Both the position numbers and the translations under genes were made by a program. From contig NZ_CANQTS010000001.1 of assembly GCF_947626835.1 (NCBI RefSeq), forward strand, positions 124,001-188,000: a DNA stretch of 64,000 nt. Reading direction: 5' to 3'. Below are positions 10,075 through 20,368 of this stretch, in pieces. The notes below the pieces were generated by a model. That model saw only the letters and a program-made list of their open reading frames with translations. It did no database searches and was not told the origin of the DNA. How positions within the stretch are numbered: the first letter of the stretch is position 1; each line of letters starts with the position of its first letter. This stretch comes from an uncultured Acinetobacter sp. (GTDB lineage: Bacteria; Pseudomonadota; Gammaproteobacteria; Pseudomonadales; Moraxellaceae).

Positions 10075-10851
10075 TCACAAGCGTTGACGCACCATTTCAA
10101 AGAAACAAATTGAACCTGCAATGGCAACGTTTAAAGATTCTTGACCGCCCGGTTGTGGAATGGCAATGGCTTTGGCATGTTCTAAAGCATATTCTGATGC
10201 ACCTTGACCTTCATTGCCTAAAATCCATACGCAAGGTTGGGTAAGATCTTGTTCATACAGACTGGTTGAGCGATGTGAGCTGGTCACGTAAACCGGAATT
10301 TCAAAGCGTGATAACACATCTTCTAAGGCTACATTTTCAAAAGTTTGTAAGCTAAAGTGCGCACCCATACCGGCACGTAACACACGCGGTGACCAAAGCG
10401 ATGCTGAACCTTTGCTACAAATCACTTGTTTAATGCCGGCTGCTGCCGCAGAGCGCAGCAAAGTACCAGCGTTGCCTGGATCTTGGACATTTTCTAAGAT
10501 TAAAGTATCTAAAGAAAAATCAAGGCTTAGGCGAGATGTAGGTTGATCAATCACCGCCAAACACGGCAAGGTAGTACCCAGTGTACTTAAATCACGATAC
10601 AAGCTCTCTGCAATCACAAACACCGAACCTTGATATAGATCCAAAATATCGCAGATTTCAGGATGAGTCAGTGATTTTTCCGTGGTGAAAATTGAATTAA
10701 TTTTCTTGTCTTGTTCAAGCCAAGCTTGGCACAAATGCGTCCCTTCAAGCACAGTTTGACCTTGCTTTTTACGGTAGCTGTTTTGTTCAATTAAGGCACG
10801 TAAATGCTTAATCTTTGGATTATCTTTTGATTCTAAAAAAATAACAGACAT
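10075..10851 (-). CDS. TrmH/SpoU family RNA 2'-O-methyltransferase
   Basis: LILENVQDPGNAGTLLRSAAAAGI, WILGNEGQGAS, IPQPGGQESLNVAIAGSICFFE. Confidence 0.93.
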   Translation of the reverse strand: MSVIFLESKDNPKIKHLRALIEQNSYRKKQGQTVLEGTHLCQAWLEQDKKINSIFTTEKSLTHPEICDILDLYQGSVFVIAESLYRDLSTLGTTLPCLAVIDQPTSRLSLDFSLDTLILENVQDPGNAGTLLRSAAAAGIKQVICSKGSASLWSPRVLRAGMGAHFSLQTFENVALEDVLSRFEIPVYVTSSHRSTSLYEQDLTQPCVWILGNEGQGASEYALEHAKAIAIPQPGGQESLNVAIAGSICFFEMVRQRL

Positions 10852-10900
10852 GGGAGAGGCTCATGCCCATAAGCCACATGACTTACGGGCAATAAAAAAA

Positions 10901-11872
10901 TTAGTGGTAGCTGGTAACAAGATCAACTTCATGTTTTGAACCAATAATCACCGGTACACGTTGGTGTAAGTCATTTGGTTGAATGTCTAAAATACGCACG
11001 CGACCTGTGGTTGAAGCACCGCCGGCTTGTTCCATCAGCATACTCATTGGGTTAGCTTCATACATTAAACGTAAACGACCCGCTTTTGCAGGATCTTTTA
11101 GGTCATATGGATACATGAAGATACCAGAGCGACATAAAATACGGTGAATATCACCCACCATACACGCCACCCAACGCATGTTAAAGTCTTTTTCACGCGG
11201 ACCTGTTTTACCTGCCAATAATTCGTCAATATAACGCTGAACTGGTTGTTCCCAGTGGCGTTGATTCGATGCATTGATGGCATACTCTTTGGTATCAGCA
11301 GCTACTTGGATGTCTTGTGAGGTCAATAAAAATTCTTGGCTGTCTAAGTCATAGGTAAAGAACACAGTGCCTGCACCAACAGTCAGCGCCATCATGGTTG
11401 ATGGGCCATATAGCACGTAGCCTGCTGCAACTTGTTGATTACCCGCTTGCATAAAGTCAGCGGCTTGAGTGACTGCATTTTTTGCCGGTAAAATTGAGAA
11501 AATCGTGCCGACACACATGTTAATATCAATGTTGCTTGAACCATCTAATGGGTCAAACAAAACTAAATATTCACCATTTTCTTGTGCAGGGGTGAAGTCA
11601 TCTAATTCTTCAGAGGCCAAACCACCGACATGTGGATGGACTTTTAAAGCATCAATTAAATAATCATTTGAAATCACGTCAAGCTTTTTTTGCTCTTCAC
11701 CTTGTACGTTTTCATTTTCTGCACTGCCTAAAACGCCTGCTAAAGCGCCTTTTTGTAATAACACATCAATACGTTTACAGGTATTGGCAATGGTGTCGAT
11801 CACTTGCGCCAGTTGAGGGGTCAAATTGCCACTTTGTTGTTGTAAAAATTGGGAAAGCGTAAGATAGGCCAT
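10901..11872 (-). CDS. fbp: Class 1 fructose-1,6-bisphosphatase
   Basis: [38 protein letters not shown]; start chosen at MAYLTLSQF. Confidence 0.94.
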   Translation of the reverse strand: MAYLTLSQFLQQQSGNLTPQLAQVIDTIANTCKRIDVLLQKGALAGVLGSAENENVQGEEQKKLDVISNDYLIDALKVHPHVGGLASEELDDFTPAQENGEYLVLFDPLDGSSNIDINMCVGTIFSILPAKNAVTQAADFMQAGNQQVAAGYVLYGPSTMMALTVGAGTVFFTYDLDSQEFLLTSQDIQVAADTKEYAINASNQRHWEQPVQRYIDELLAGKTGPREKDFNMRWVACMVGDIHRILCRSGIFMYPYDLKDPAKAGRLRLMYEANPMSMLMEQAGGASTTGRVRILDIQPNDLHQRVPVIIGSKHEVDLVTSYH

Positions 11873-12054
11873 CGTCGGAAGACTCCACAGTGTGAATAAA
11901 CACATAGATCATTAGAAAAGTTGAGGGCTATTTTAGAGGAGAACCAACAAAAAGAAAAATTAAACTCGACCTTTTACCGATCTTTTGGGCTTGCAAGTTC
12001 ATTAAAAACTGCTATGTTGATGAAAAGGATAAAAACATGCTGAGGAGTATCGCA

Positions 12055-12240
12055 ATGAGCACGCAAAAATTTGATGCCACCCCAACGCCGAGTGAAGGGA
12101 TTAGCTTAGATGAGATTTCAGCTGAGCATATGAAACAAGCATGGCAAGATTATTCAGCCAAACCTGAATATAAAGAGTTTAACAAACATGATTTGATTGA
12201 ATCTTTACAAGATAAAGCAGACGAGCAACAAAGCTCATAA
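12055..12240 (+). CDS. Small charged hypothetical protein
   Basis: 61 aa (MSTQKFDATPTPSEGISLDE...), followed by a terminator. Confidence 0.7.
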   Translation: MSTQKFDATPTPSEGISLDEISAEHMKQAWQDYSAKPEYKEFNKHDLIESLQDKADEQQSS

Positions 12241-12269
12241 AAAAAAGCGCTCATAGGAGCGCTTTTTTG
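12239..12269. terminator. Bidirectional terminator
   Basis: AAAAAAGCGCTC-ATAG-GAGCGCTTTTTT. Confidence 0.85.
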
Positions 12270-12276
12270 TGTTTGC

Positions 12277-12855
12277 TTATTTCAGTAAAGGTGGCACAGC
12301 TTCATAGTTAATTTCAACACGGCGGTTTTCTTTCCATGCTGCTTCATTATGACCCGTCGCCACTGGCATTTCTTTACCATAGCTAACCGCTTCAAGTTGG
12401 GTTGGACTCACACCTGTAGTCACTAAAAAGCTTTCAACAGCTTTAGCACGACGTTCGCCCAATGCCATATTGTATTCACGGGTACCGCGTTCATCGGTAT
12501 GACCTGTGAGTGCAACACGTGAATTGGCATTGGCGATTAAAAATTGTGCATGGGCTTGTAGAGTTTGTAAATCAGTGCTTGAAAGTTCACTGCTGTCATA
12601 GTCAAAATGTACCACACGTTTGGCTAAAAAAGCTTTGTTGGCTTCGGTAACACCTTTGGCTGAGGCGCCTGTAAGACTTTGTGCTGCAAGTGCGGCATCT
12701 TCGCTTAAGCCTTGGGTATCAACGCTAATGCTTGGGGTATTGTTGCTTAAGCCGCCATCGGTAATGGTGGGTGTCACAGGTTTGCGGTTGGCACAACCCG
12801 TCATGATTAAAGCACCGGCCAAAAGTGGTAACATCATCAATTGCATGGTTTTCAT
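12277..12855 (-). CDS. pal: Peptidoglycan-associated lipoprotein (OmpA-like C-terminus)
   Basis: Lipobox ALIMTGCAN; VHFDYDSSEL...LTGHTDERGTREYNMALGERRAKAV. Confidence 0.96.
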   Translation of the reverse strand: MKTMQLMMLPLLAGALIMTGCANRKPVTPTITDGGLSNNTPSISVDTQGLSEDAALAAQSLTGASAKGVTEANKAFLAKRVVHFDYDSSELSSTDLQTLQAHAQFLIANANSRVALTGHTDERGTREYNMALGERRAKAVESFLVTTGVSPTQLEAVSYGKEMPVATGHNEAAWKENRRVEINYEAVPPLLK

Positions 12856-12887
12856 GGTTATTTTTCCTTAAATTAAATGAATTTTGA

Positions 12888-14165
12888 TTATTTAGGTGCC
12901 CAAGCGGGTTCACGCACTTCACCAACTTCACTTGGTAAGTTCATACGAAAACGTCCATCAAGTGACATAATCGACAATAAGCCACGATTGGCTTCACGCG
13001 TGGCATATACCACCATCTGACCATTAGGTGAAAAGCTCGGTGATTCATCCAAACTGGTTGGGGTCAACACATTGGTCACACCACTGTTGATATCTTGAAT
13101 AGCCACTTTGTAATTGCTACCACTTGGACGATGTACAAGGGCAATTTTTTTACCATCGGCACTTAAACTGCCGCGCGCATTAAATGCACCACGGAAAGTT
13201 AAACGTTTGGTATCACCTGAATTAAAATCGTAACGATAAATCTGTGCCGAACCACCACGGTCTGAGGTAAAAATAAAACCTTGACCATCTGGGGTATAGC
13301 GTGCTTCGGTATCAATAGCACTGTTATTCGTTAGGCGTTGTAGGCTACGTGAAGCTAAATCCATTTGATAAATTTCAGGATTGCCATGCATAGAGGCGGT
13401 AAACAGCATGCTTTTACCATCAGGTGAGAAGCTTGGTGCACCATTTAAACCACGGAAACTGGTGAGCTTTTCACGGCTACCGCTAGAGAGATTTTGTAAG
13501 TAAATCGCAGGTCGCTTGCTTTCAAAAGACACATAAGCAATGCCTTTGCCATCGGGCGTCCATGCAGGGGATAAAATCGGATCACGCGAAGTAAGAATGG
13601 TTTTAGGTTGCTCGCCATCGGTGTCGGCAATTTGCAAGGTATAACGTTGCTCAGGCGTGGCAGGATTTCGTAATACATAAGCAATACGACCGCTAAAATC
13701 ACCTGCAATGCCAGTTAACGCTTGGAAAATAGTATCACTGATTAAATGTGCTGCTTGACGAGTACGTGAAGCAGGTACGGTGAGCATTTCATTGAGTAAA
13801 TAGCTGCCTTTTTCTACATCATACAATTGATAATGAATCGCGATGCTGCCATCGGCATTGGTTTTACTGGAACCTGTGACCACGTAAGGTACACCTGCAG
13901 CTTTCCATGCGGCTGCATTGGGTTGATCAATAGCTGCTGTGGCAGGTAAATTTTTAGAGGCACTTGAGAATTTACCAGAACGATTTAAGTCATTTTCAAC
14001 AATTGGATAAATATTAGAATCACTGTTAAACGGTACAATGGCAATTTTTGGACTTTCTGCCGCAGTTTTGACAATTTCTAAGTGCAGTTGAGCAAAAGTT
14101 TGGCTGCTTAAGCCCGCGCCTAAGGCTGCGATCATTGCTAAGCCGAGTAGGTTTTTACGCGTCAT
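12888..14165 (-). CDS. tolB: Tol-Pal system beta-propeller protein TolB
   Basis: SP + DSNIYPIVENDLNRSGKF; WTPDGKGIAYVSFES/ FSPDGKSMLFTAS propeller repeats; gene order. Confidence 0.96.
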   Translation of the reverse strand: MTRKNLLGLAMIAALGAGLSSQTFAQLHLEIVKTAAESPKIAIVPFNSDSNIYPIVENDLNRSGKFSSASKNLPATAAIDQPNAAAWKAAGVPYVVTGSSKTNADGSIAIHYQLYDVEKGSYLLNEMLTVPASRTRQAAHLISDTIFQALTGIAGDFSGRIAYVLRNPATPEQRYTLQIADTDGEQPKTILTSRDPILSPAWTPDGKGIAYVSFESKRPAIYLQNLSSGSREKLTSFRGLNGAPSFSPDGKSMLFTASMHGNPEIYQMDLASRSLQRLTNNSAIDTEARYTPDGQGFIFTSDRGGSAQIYRYDFNSGDTKRLTFRGAFNARGSLSADGKKIALVHRPSGSNYKVAIQDINSGVTNVLTPTSLDESPSFSPNGQMVVYATREANRGLLSIMSLDGRFRMNLPSEVGEVREPAWAPK

Positions 14166-14301
14166 ATCCTTGGGTCCATTTCAATACGCAAAAGCTTGGA
14201 ATTTTTGTAAAAATTTTAACAGTTATGATGACAGATATTGAATCAGAAAAAAGCCCTAGGCTTGGTTTTTATTGCACGATTGATGTAAGCAATTTTTTTT
14301 T

Positions 14302-14332
14302 ACAGTGCTAGTTTTATTTAAAATAGCACTGT
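14302..14332. other. Perfect inverted repeat between tolA and tolB
   Basis: ACAGTGCTA...TAGCACTGT with inner TTTT/AAAA pairing; 8 bp downstream of the tolA stop. Confidence 0.75.
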
Positions 14333-14340
14333 GATCAAGC

Positions 14341-15672
14341 TTAGTTTGCTGTAAAGCTTGAGGTAAAACTACGTGCTTCACGGCGTGCATCTGGGTCAGA
14401 TGGCATTGGATAAGGGGCCGCTGCACGTACGGCAGCTTCAATACTGGCTTTTAAATCAGCATTGCTGGCACTAACCACCACAGATTGTACTGATCCATTG
14501 TCACTTAAAGTCACGCGTGCTGTTGTTTTTTGCCCTGAAATACCGCTTGGAATATCCCATGCACGGCGGATTTTACTCTCAAAATCACGCTTGGCAGTAG
14601 ATGCAATTTTTTTGGCTTCGGCCTTTTTAGTGGCAGCTTCTTCTTTGGCTTTTTGCGCAGCAGAAGCTTTAGCCTCGGCATCCGCCTTGGCTTTTGCATC
14701 AGCATCTGCTTTGGCTTTTGCAGCGGCATCCGCTTTGGCTTTTGCAGCGGCATCCGCTTTGGCTTTTGCATCAGCATCCGCTTTAGCTTTTGCAGCGGCA
14801 TCCGCTTTGGCTTTTGCATCAGCATCCGCTTTAGCTTTTGCAGCAGCATCTGCTTTGGCTTTTGCAGCGGCATCTGCTTTGGCTTTTTGAGCAGCATCCG
14901 CCGCTTTGGCTTTTTGAGCAGCATCGGCTTTGGCTTTTGCAGCGGCATCGGCTTTGGCTTTGGCTTTTTGAGCAGCATCGGCTTTGGCTTTTGCAGCGGC
15001 ATCGGCTTTGGCTTTTTGAGCAGCATCCGCTTTGGCTTTTGCAGCAGCATCCGCTTTGGCTTTTTGAGCGGCATCGGCTTTGGCTTTTGCAGCAGCATCC
15101 GCTTTAGCTTTTGCATCCGCTTGCGCTTTTTCTGCTGCGGCCTGAGCTTTGGCTTTTTCTGCGGCAGTTGCTTTGGCAGCATCGGCTTGTGCTTTTGCTG
15201 CAGCGTTTTGAGCAGCATCTGCTTCAGCTTGGGCTTTGATGCGTGCCGCTTCTGCGGCTTTATTTTGTGCCTCTAAACGTGCCGCTTCTTTAGCTGCTTG
15301 TTGTTCAGCAAGTTTGGCTTGCTCAGCAGCTTTGGTTGCATTTAACTGACTGGCACTAGGTGCAGGGGTGGGTACAGGCACGGGAATAATCGGAGCTGCG
15401 GCAACAGGATCAGCAGTTTGCGTGATTTGCTTGGCCACTTGCGTATGTGCGGTTTCTGCTTCTTCGACTTCAGCAGGAACAGGCTTTTGAGGAATAGGCT
15501 CGGGCACTAAATCTTCGGGACGAATCAACACTGTTTCAAGCGGTTTAGGTGGCTTAAGGGGTTGATTCATGCCCACATACAATAAACCTACAATTGCAAG
15601 AATATGTACCCCTGCGGTAAAAGCAAGGGCAATCTTTTTCTGAGCAAAAGGCGGTTTTTCAAACTTTTTCAT
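14341..15672 (-). CDS. tolA: Cell envelope integrity protein TolA with long Ala/Lys helical repeat domain
   Basis: N-terminal TM, long KADAAAKA repeat domain, C-terminal TolA/TonB-like fold (FESKIRRAWDIPSG...); lies between tolR and tolB. Confidence 0.95.
   Translation of the reverse strand: MKKFEKPPFAQKKIALAFTAGVHILAIVGLLYVGMNQPLKPPKPLETVLIRPEDLVPEPIPQKPVPAEVEEAETAHTQVAKQITQTADPVAAAPIIPVPVPTPAPSASQLNATKAAEQAKLAEQQAAKEAARLEAQNKAAEAARIKAQAEADAAQNAAAKAQADAAKATAAEKAKAQAAAEKAQADAKAKADAAAKAKADAAQKAKADAAAKAKADAAQKAKADAAAKAKADAAQKAKAKADAAAKAKADAAQKAKAADAAQKAKADAAAKAKADAAAKAKADADAKAKADAAAKAKADADAKAKADAAAKAKADAAAKAKADADAKAKADAEAKASAAQKAKEEAATKKAEAKKIASTAKRDFESKIRRAWDIPSGISGQKTTARVTLSDNGSVQSVVVSASNADLKASIEAAVRAAAPYPMPSDPDARREARSFTSSFTAN
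14690..15120. repeat. About 24-bp tandem repeats encoding the KADAAAKA/KADAAQKA/KADADAKA helix of TolA
   Basis: Degenerate in-frame repeats of gcatccgctttggcttttgca. Confidence 0.9.
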
Positions 15673-15675
15673 GGC

Positions 15676-16122
15676 TTAAGACACCGGCTCGGTGAGCAAG
15701 GCCACTTTACTTAAACCTGCATTTTGTAAATGGTGCATTAAGCGAATCACATCCCCATAAGGACGAGACTTTTCGCCATTAATCACCACGGTGAGTTCAC
15801 TATTTTGTTGTTGCTGTGTGCTTTGTGCTGCTTGCAAGGCAGTTTCAAGTTCATCCAGACTTAAAGCTTGTTCATTGTTGTAATCTTGATATTTCAGTAA
15901 ATATTGACCGTTTTTATCAAGTGTCACAATCGCAGGTGGCGTATTATTTTCAAGTGGTGTGGCATTGGCTTGTGGTAAATCCACTTGAATGCCACTGGTG
16001 ATCATGGGCGCTGTGACCATAAAGATCACCAACAATACCAACATCACGTCAATATAGGGCACCACGTTCATATCGCTATTGAGTGGTTTTTTGATGCGGT
16101 TAAAACGGCCTGAATGTCGCAT
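15676..16122 (-). CDS. tolR: Tol-Pal system protein TolR (ExbD family)
   Basis: NVVPYIDVMLVLLVIFMVTAPM. Confidence 0.95.
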   Translation of the reverse strand: MRHSGRFNRIKKPLNSDMNVVPYIDVMLVLLVIFMVTAPMITSGIQVDLPQANATPLENNTPPAIVTLDKNGQYLLKYQDYNNEQALSLDELETALQAAQSTQQQQNSELTVVINGEKSRPYGDVIRLMHHLQNAGLSKVALLTEPVS

Positions 16123-16835
16123 TAGGCATCATCCTGTTTTGAACCCACCGATTGTGCTTGTAGCAGCGCCACCATTTCTTCAGCAAATAAAGCACGATCG
16201 CCATAAATGCTGTCACTTTGACTGGTAAAGTGGTTAAAGGCCAATACCGCAGGAATGGCAGCAAATAAACCAATTGCGGTGGCAATTAAGGCTTCAGCAA
16301 TCCCTGGAGCTACAGTCGCTAGGCTGACCTGAGCGACTTCAGATAAACCAATAAAGGCATTCATAATGCCCCACACGGTACCAAATAAACCAATATACGG
16401 CGCGACCGAACCAATACTGGCCAAATGGTTTAAACCATGTTCTAAATGACTCTGATCGCGGCTTAAACCGACGCGTAAAATACGTTCAGTGCCATCAATA
16501 CTTTGCGCTAAGGTAGCTTGGCGTTTTTGTAGTTTTAAAAACTCGCCTTGACCTTGGTAGAACACATCTTCTAAACCAGTACGCTGGGTATTGAGTTGGG
16601 CATTGTTATATAGGGTGGAAAGTTCAGCCCCCGACCAGAACATTTTTTGAAAATGTTCATCATCGCGCTGGGCTTTTTTATAGGTCAAATGTAACTTAGC
16701 AATCAAATACCAACTGTAGAAGGATGCCAGTAATAACACCAACATCACCAATTGTACCACTGGACTTGCTTGTAAAATAAGATCTGAGATCTGAAGTGAA
16801 GATTCGAGTTGTGTTGCCATAGTTACATGTGCCAA
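16122..16835 (-). CDS. tolQ: Tol-Pal system protein TolQ (ExbB/MotA family)
   Basis: LASIGSVAPYIGLFGTVWGIMNAF and PGIAEALIATAIGLFAAIPAV. Confidence 0.95.
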   Translation of the reverse strand: MAHVTMATQLESSLQISDLILQASPVVQLVMLVLLLASFYSWYLIAKLHLTYKKAQRDDEHFQKMFWSGAELSTLYNNAQLNTQRTGLEDVFYQGQGEFLKLQKRQATLAQSIDGTERILRVGLSRDQSHLEHGLNHLASIGSVAPYIGLFGTVWGIMNAFIGLSEVAQVSLATVAPGIAEALIATAIGLFAAIPAVLAFNHFTSQSDSIYGDRALFAEEMVALLQAQSVGSKQDDA

Positions 16836-16845
16836 TTAATTTTTT

Positions 16846-17253
16846 TTAATGTGTTTCCAAGTGGCGCGCAATTAATTCACGCATTTCCTCTGGAAGTCGG
16901 CGCGGCTTCATATTGGCATCAATACATGCCAATTCCACCTCACCTGAAGCTAGCATGATTTCATCACGATAAATATTTTGTTGCAATACAAAAGATGTGG
17001 ATTTACAAGAAACAACGGTCGCTGTGACGGTAATTAAGTCATCCATTAAGATAGGGCGCATATATTTAAGGGCAATTTTGTGCACCACAAAGTTATAGTC
17101 TTTTTGATGCCAGTAATGTTCGATGCCGCAAGCACGCAACCATTCGGTACGGGTGCGCTCCATAAAGCGAATATGATTGGCATGATACACAATGCCACCT
17201 GCATCAGTATCTTCAATATAAATACGAATAGGAAATTCAAATTTATTCTGCAT
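16846..17253 (-). CDS. ybgC: YbgC-type acyl-CoA thioesterase
   Basis: YIEDTDAGGIVYHANHIRFMERTRTEWLR; start taken at MQNKFEFPIR. Confidence 0.92.
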   Translation of the reverse strand: MQNKFEFPIRIYIEDTDAGGIVYHANHIRFMERTRTEWLRACGIEHYWHQKDYNFVVHKIALKYMRPILMDDLITVTATVVSCKSTSFVLQQNIYRDEIMLASGEVELACIDANMKPRRLPEEMRELIARHLETH

Positions 17254-17444
17254 ATAACGCTTCCATCGATAAAATTGCGAAATGTACTGATCTGTTGGCA
17301 GCACATCTCAAATAGGAGGATTTAGATAAAAGGCATTTTAGCAGAATGATAATTTAGTCCTATGGCTGAACTGACCAATTGTAAAAAACAGCAATTGGCA
17401 AAAAGTATCTAAAATCAAAGTGCAATACCAAGACCTTAAGCAGC

Positions 17445-18347
17445 TTACTGTGGCATGTGTTCAAATACCAAAGGTAGATTTAAGCGCGCAGGGGCATGAT
17501 GCCCATACAGCAGTGCTTTTTGAATTTGTTGATAAAGACTGTGATCTAATGCTTTTAGACCACTACTTTGTGTGATCTGACTATCAATGAGTTGACCTTG
17601 GGCATTAAAGGCCAAGCTAAAGCTGATATAGCGAGTTTGCCCATTTAAATCAGCTACTGTGTATTGAAGCTTGGGGAAATATTGCCAAATTTTTGCCGCA
17701 TCTTGTGGAGCAAGGTCATCGTGTAACTGAATATGCTGACTTTGCTGTGTATATATAGGGCTCGTTAACACAATTGGCAAGGTAATCTGTTGAGGGGTGA
17801 GTTTTGGGTTAAAACGAGCGTCTTTGACTTGCGCCATGATTTTTTCATCTAGATATCTTAAGCCTGTACCGTTAAGAATTTCGATGCGTTGAATAAAGCC
17901 TTGCTTGTCACGGCTGAGGCGTAAATCTAGACGTCGATTTTGACCTTGTAGTTCTTGATGTTGATAACTTAGATTGGGTTGAATCAGCCAAATGTTGGCA
18001 TTTAAAGGAGCTTGATTTAATTTAAGCGCCACAGGTAAGGTGGCATACCACCTTTGCCCTTGCGGTTTAAATCTTGCTTGCATAATGTCATGTTGTACTT
18101 TTTGATCGAGTTCAATTAAACCAGAGCTGTTTAAGACCTCGGTTTTTAAAATGTCACATGCTGAATTGCCAATGATCTTTAGGCTAAGGTTACGATCTTG
18201 ATGCGCTAACTCAATATTGGTGTATTGAAGTACGGGTGCTTTTTCCCATTGTGGTTGAGCAATTTCAAGGTCTTTGCTTGGTTGTGCCTGTGCATTGATA
18301 CAGGCAATGAGCCAGATCAGGCTGACTAAAAATATTTTAATTTTCAT
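17445..18347 (-). CDS. Secreted protein with three tandem TonB-C-like repeats
   Basis: Signal peptide ending AQAQ; three similar ~90-aa segments each with [Q/G].L..... I...[S/N][S/G][S/T]GL..LD..[V/I]...[V/I]..A and a terminal LPLVF/LPIVL/LPVAL strand. Confidence 0.7.
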   Translation of the reverse strand: MKIKIFLVSLIWLIACINAQAQPSKDLEIAQPQWEKAPVLQYTNIELAHQDRNLSLKIIGNSACDILKTEVLNSSGLIELDQKVQHDIMQARFKPQGQRWYATLPVALKLNQAPLNANIWLIQPNLSYQHQELQGQNRRLDLRLSRDKQGFIQRIEILNGTGLRYLDEKIMAQVKDARFNPKLTPQQITLPIVLTSPIYTQQSQHIQLHDDLAPQDAAKIWQYFPKLQYTVADLNGQTRYISFSLAFNAQGQLIDSQITQSSGLKALDHSLYQQIQKALLYGHHAPARLNLPLVFEHMPQ

Positions 18348-18545
18348 GCTTATTCATTAGATGATTTTTTTATGTATGTTAATGAAAATCCATAAAAAAT
18401 TAAAGTAAATAATTCTCATTATTTTTTTGGATTAAGGTTTGAGGAATCATACTTGAATTTATCTGTTGTTTAAAATGTGTTTGTGTTTATAGGTTATGCC
18501 CAATAGCATAGCGGTTTTATATGTTTGCGATTTTAAGAGGGGAAA

Positions 18546-19328
18546 ATGGCAGAACAGGAAAATAAAGAAACTATTGTCTTTTTACCGTGGGTGGTTGAGC
18601 CACAGCCATAAACTCAAGCGGTGATTTTACAGCAACCCAGCGAAACACATTTACGTTTAGATGCCACAACAGATAAAACAGCAATTTCTTCTTTTGTAAT
18701 TGCAACTATCATTGCATTGGCTTTAGCAGGATTGGCAACGTGGCTTGCGTATTGGTATGGACGGAAAAGCTTTGATTTAACTAAACAGTCTTTTGATGCA
18801 GTGATGGCACAGATTAAAAGTTCTGAACAACTTATGTTGGAATCAAATATAAATTTTATAAATAAGCAAAATGACCTCAAACTAAAGGAAATAGAACTAA
18901 TATATAATCAAAAATGGGTTGAGGATTCTCGTGAATTTGCAGCTATTTATTTGAGTAATTTACAGATAATTATGGATGAGTTTAATTTTGCACTGCATAT
19001 GATTGGTATTGATAAGTTTTCTAAATTGAATTTAGATCATGATAAAAGAGAAAGTAAGTCATATGGCAAACTGGATGATTTATATAAAAACCCTCAATCT
19101 AATTCAGTGAAACTCAAACTATTTTTTGACTATAGAAATGACAAAAATCACCAAATTCTTAGTTCGGAAAAAACAGTCATGTTAATGTTAGTAAGACAAT
19201 TTCAATATTTATTTATAAATGATCAAATTAAATTTGAGAGAGAGTTATCTAATTTAGGGCAATGCATAGAAAAATTACAGCAGGAAATTCTGAATATTAT
19301 TTTAGAAAAAGATATGGGTGGGAAATAA
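18546..19328 (+). pseudogene. Single-TM hypothetical protein interrupted by an in-frame TAA (18609-18611); could alternatively start at GTG 18621
   Basis: AGAGGGG SD upstream of ATG 18546 encoding MAEQENKETIVFLPWVVEPQP*TQAVILQQPSETH..., in frame with the 235-aa ORF. Confidence 0.6.
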
Positions 19329-19351
19329 TCCCACCTATCTTATACTTACTT

Positions 19352-20359
19352 CTATTTCTCTTTCGGTTCAGGTGGTGTCATCCCAAACTGCATATACGCC
19401 ATATTAGTGGCAATTCGTCCTCGTGCAGTTCGCATCACATAGCCTTGCTGAATCAAATATGGCTCAATCACGTCTTCTAAAGTGCCTGAATCTTCTGCCA
19501 TCGCTGCTGCTAGGGCTTCTACACCGGCAGGGCCGCCATCAAAACGCTCAAGCAACATACTTAAATAACGGCGGTCTAAAGTATCTAAACCGGATTTATC
19601 TACGTTTAGCATATCAAGCGCACGTTGCGCCATGTCTTGATTGACTTCGCCTGTGCCTTTGACTTGGGCATAGTCACGTACCCGACGTAATAAACGGTTG
19701 GCAATACGCGGTGTACCACGCGCACGACGGGCAATTTCCATGGCACCCTCATCGGTCATGGGTACATCCATTAAGCTTGCTGAGCGTTTTACAATATGGG
19801 TTAAATCTTCAACCGAATAAAACTCCAAACGCTGCACAATACCAAAACGGTCACGTAATGGTGAAGTTAATAAACCGGCACGCGTAGTGGCAGCCACCAA
19901 AGTAAATGGAGGCAAATCCAATTTAATAGAACGCGCACCTGGACCTTCACCAATCATAATATCGAGTTGATAATCTTCCATCGCAGGATAGAGAATCTCC
20001 TCAATCATCGGCGACAGACGATGAATCTCGTCAATAAATAACACGTCGCCTTCTTCTAAATTGGTCAGCATGGCGGCTAAATCACCAGCACGCTCCAAGA
20101 CAGGCCCCGAAGTAGATTTTAAACTACCGCCCATTTCACGCGCGATAATATTGGCAAGTGTGGTTTTACCCAAACCGGGTGGACCAAAAATTAAAGTGTG
20201 ATCGAGCGCCTCGGCACGACCACGCGCCGCACCAATAAAAATCTCCATCTGCTCGCGTACCACAGGCTGACCAATATAGTCGGCAAGTGAGGTGGGGCGG
20301 ATGGCACGGTCAAAATGATCTTCGGGCTTTTCAGTGCCACTCATGAAACGTTCTTGCAT
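19352..20359 (-). CDS. ruvB: Holliday junction branch migration helicase RuvB
   Basis: [42 protein letters not shown]. Confidence 0.97.
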   Translation of the reverse strand: MQERFMSGTEKPEDHFDRAIRPTSLADYIGQPVVREQMEIFIGAARGRAEALDHTLIFGPPGLGKTTLANIIAREMGGSLKSTSGPVLERAGDLAAMLTNLEEGDVLFIDEIHRLSPMIEEILYPAMEDYQLDIMIGEGPGARSIKLDLPPFTLVAATTRAGLLTSPLRDRFGIVQRLEFYSVEDLTHIVKRSASLMDVPMTDEGAMEIARRARGTPRIANRLLRRVRDYAQVKGTGEVNQDMAQRALDMLNVDKSGLDTLDRRYLSMLLERFDGGPAGVEALAAAMAEDSGTLEDVIEPYLIQQGYVMRTARGRIATNMAYMQFGMTPPEPKEK

Positions 20360-20368
20360 AATCTCAAC

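Noticed and set aside
14690-15120. Direct repeats that superficially resemble a CRISPR array
   Set aside because: About 24-bp in-frame coding repeats with no spacers and no cas genes nearby; they encode the TolA helix.
14462-15276. Long ORFs on both strands over tolA (KPKRMLLQ..., RFGFCSGI..., ALAFASAS...)
   Set aside because: Low-complexity shadow frames of the Ala/Lys repeat in TolA; no independent start signals or domains.
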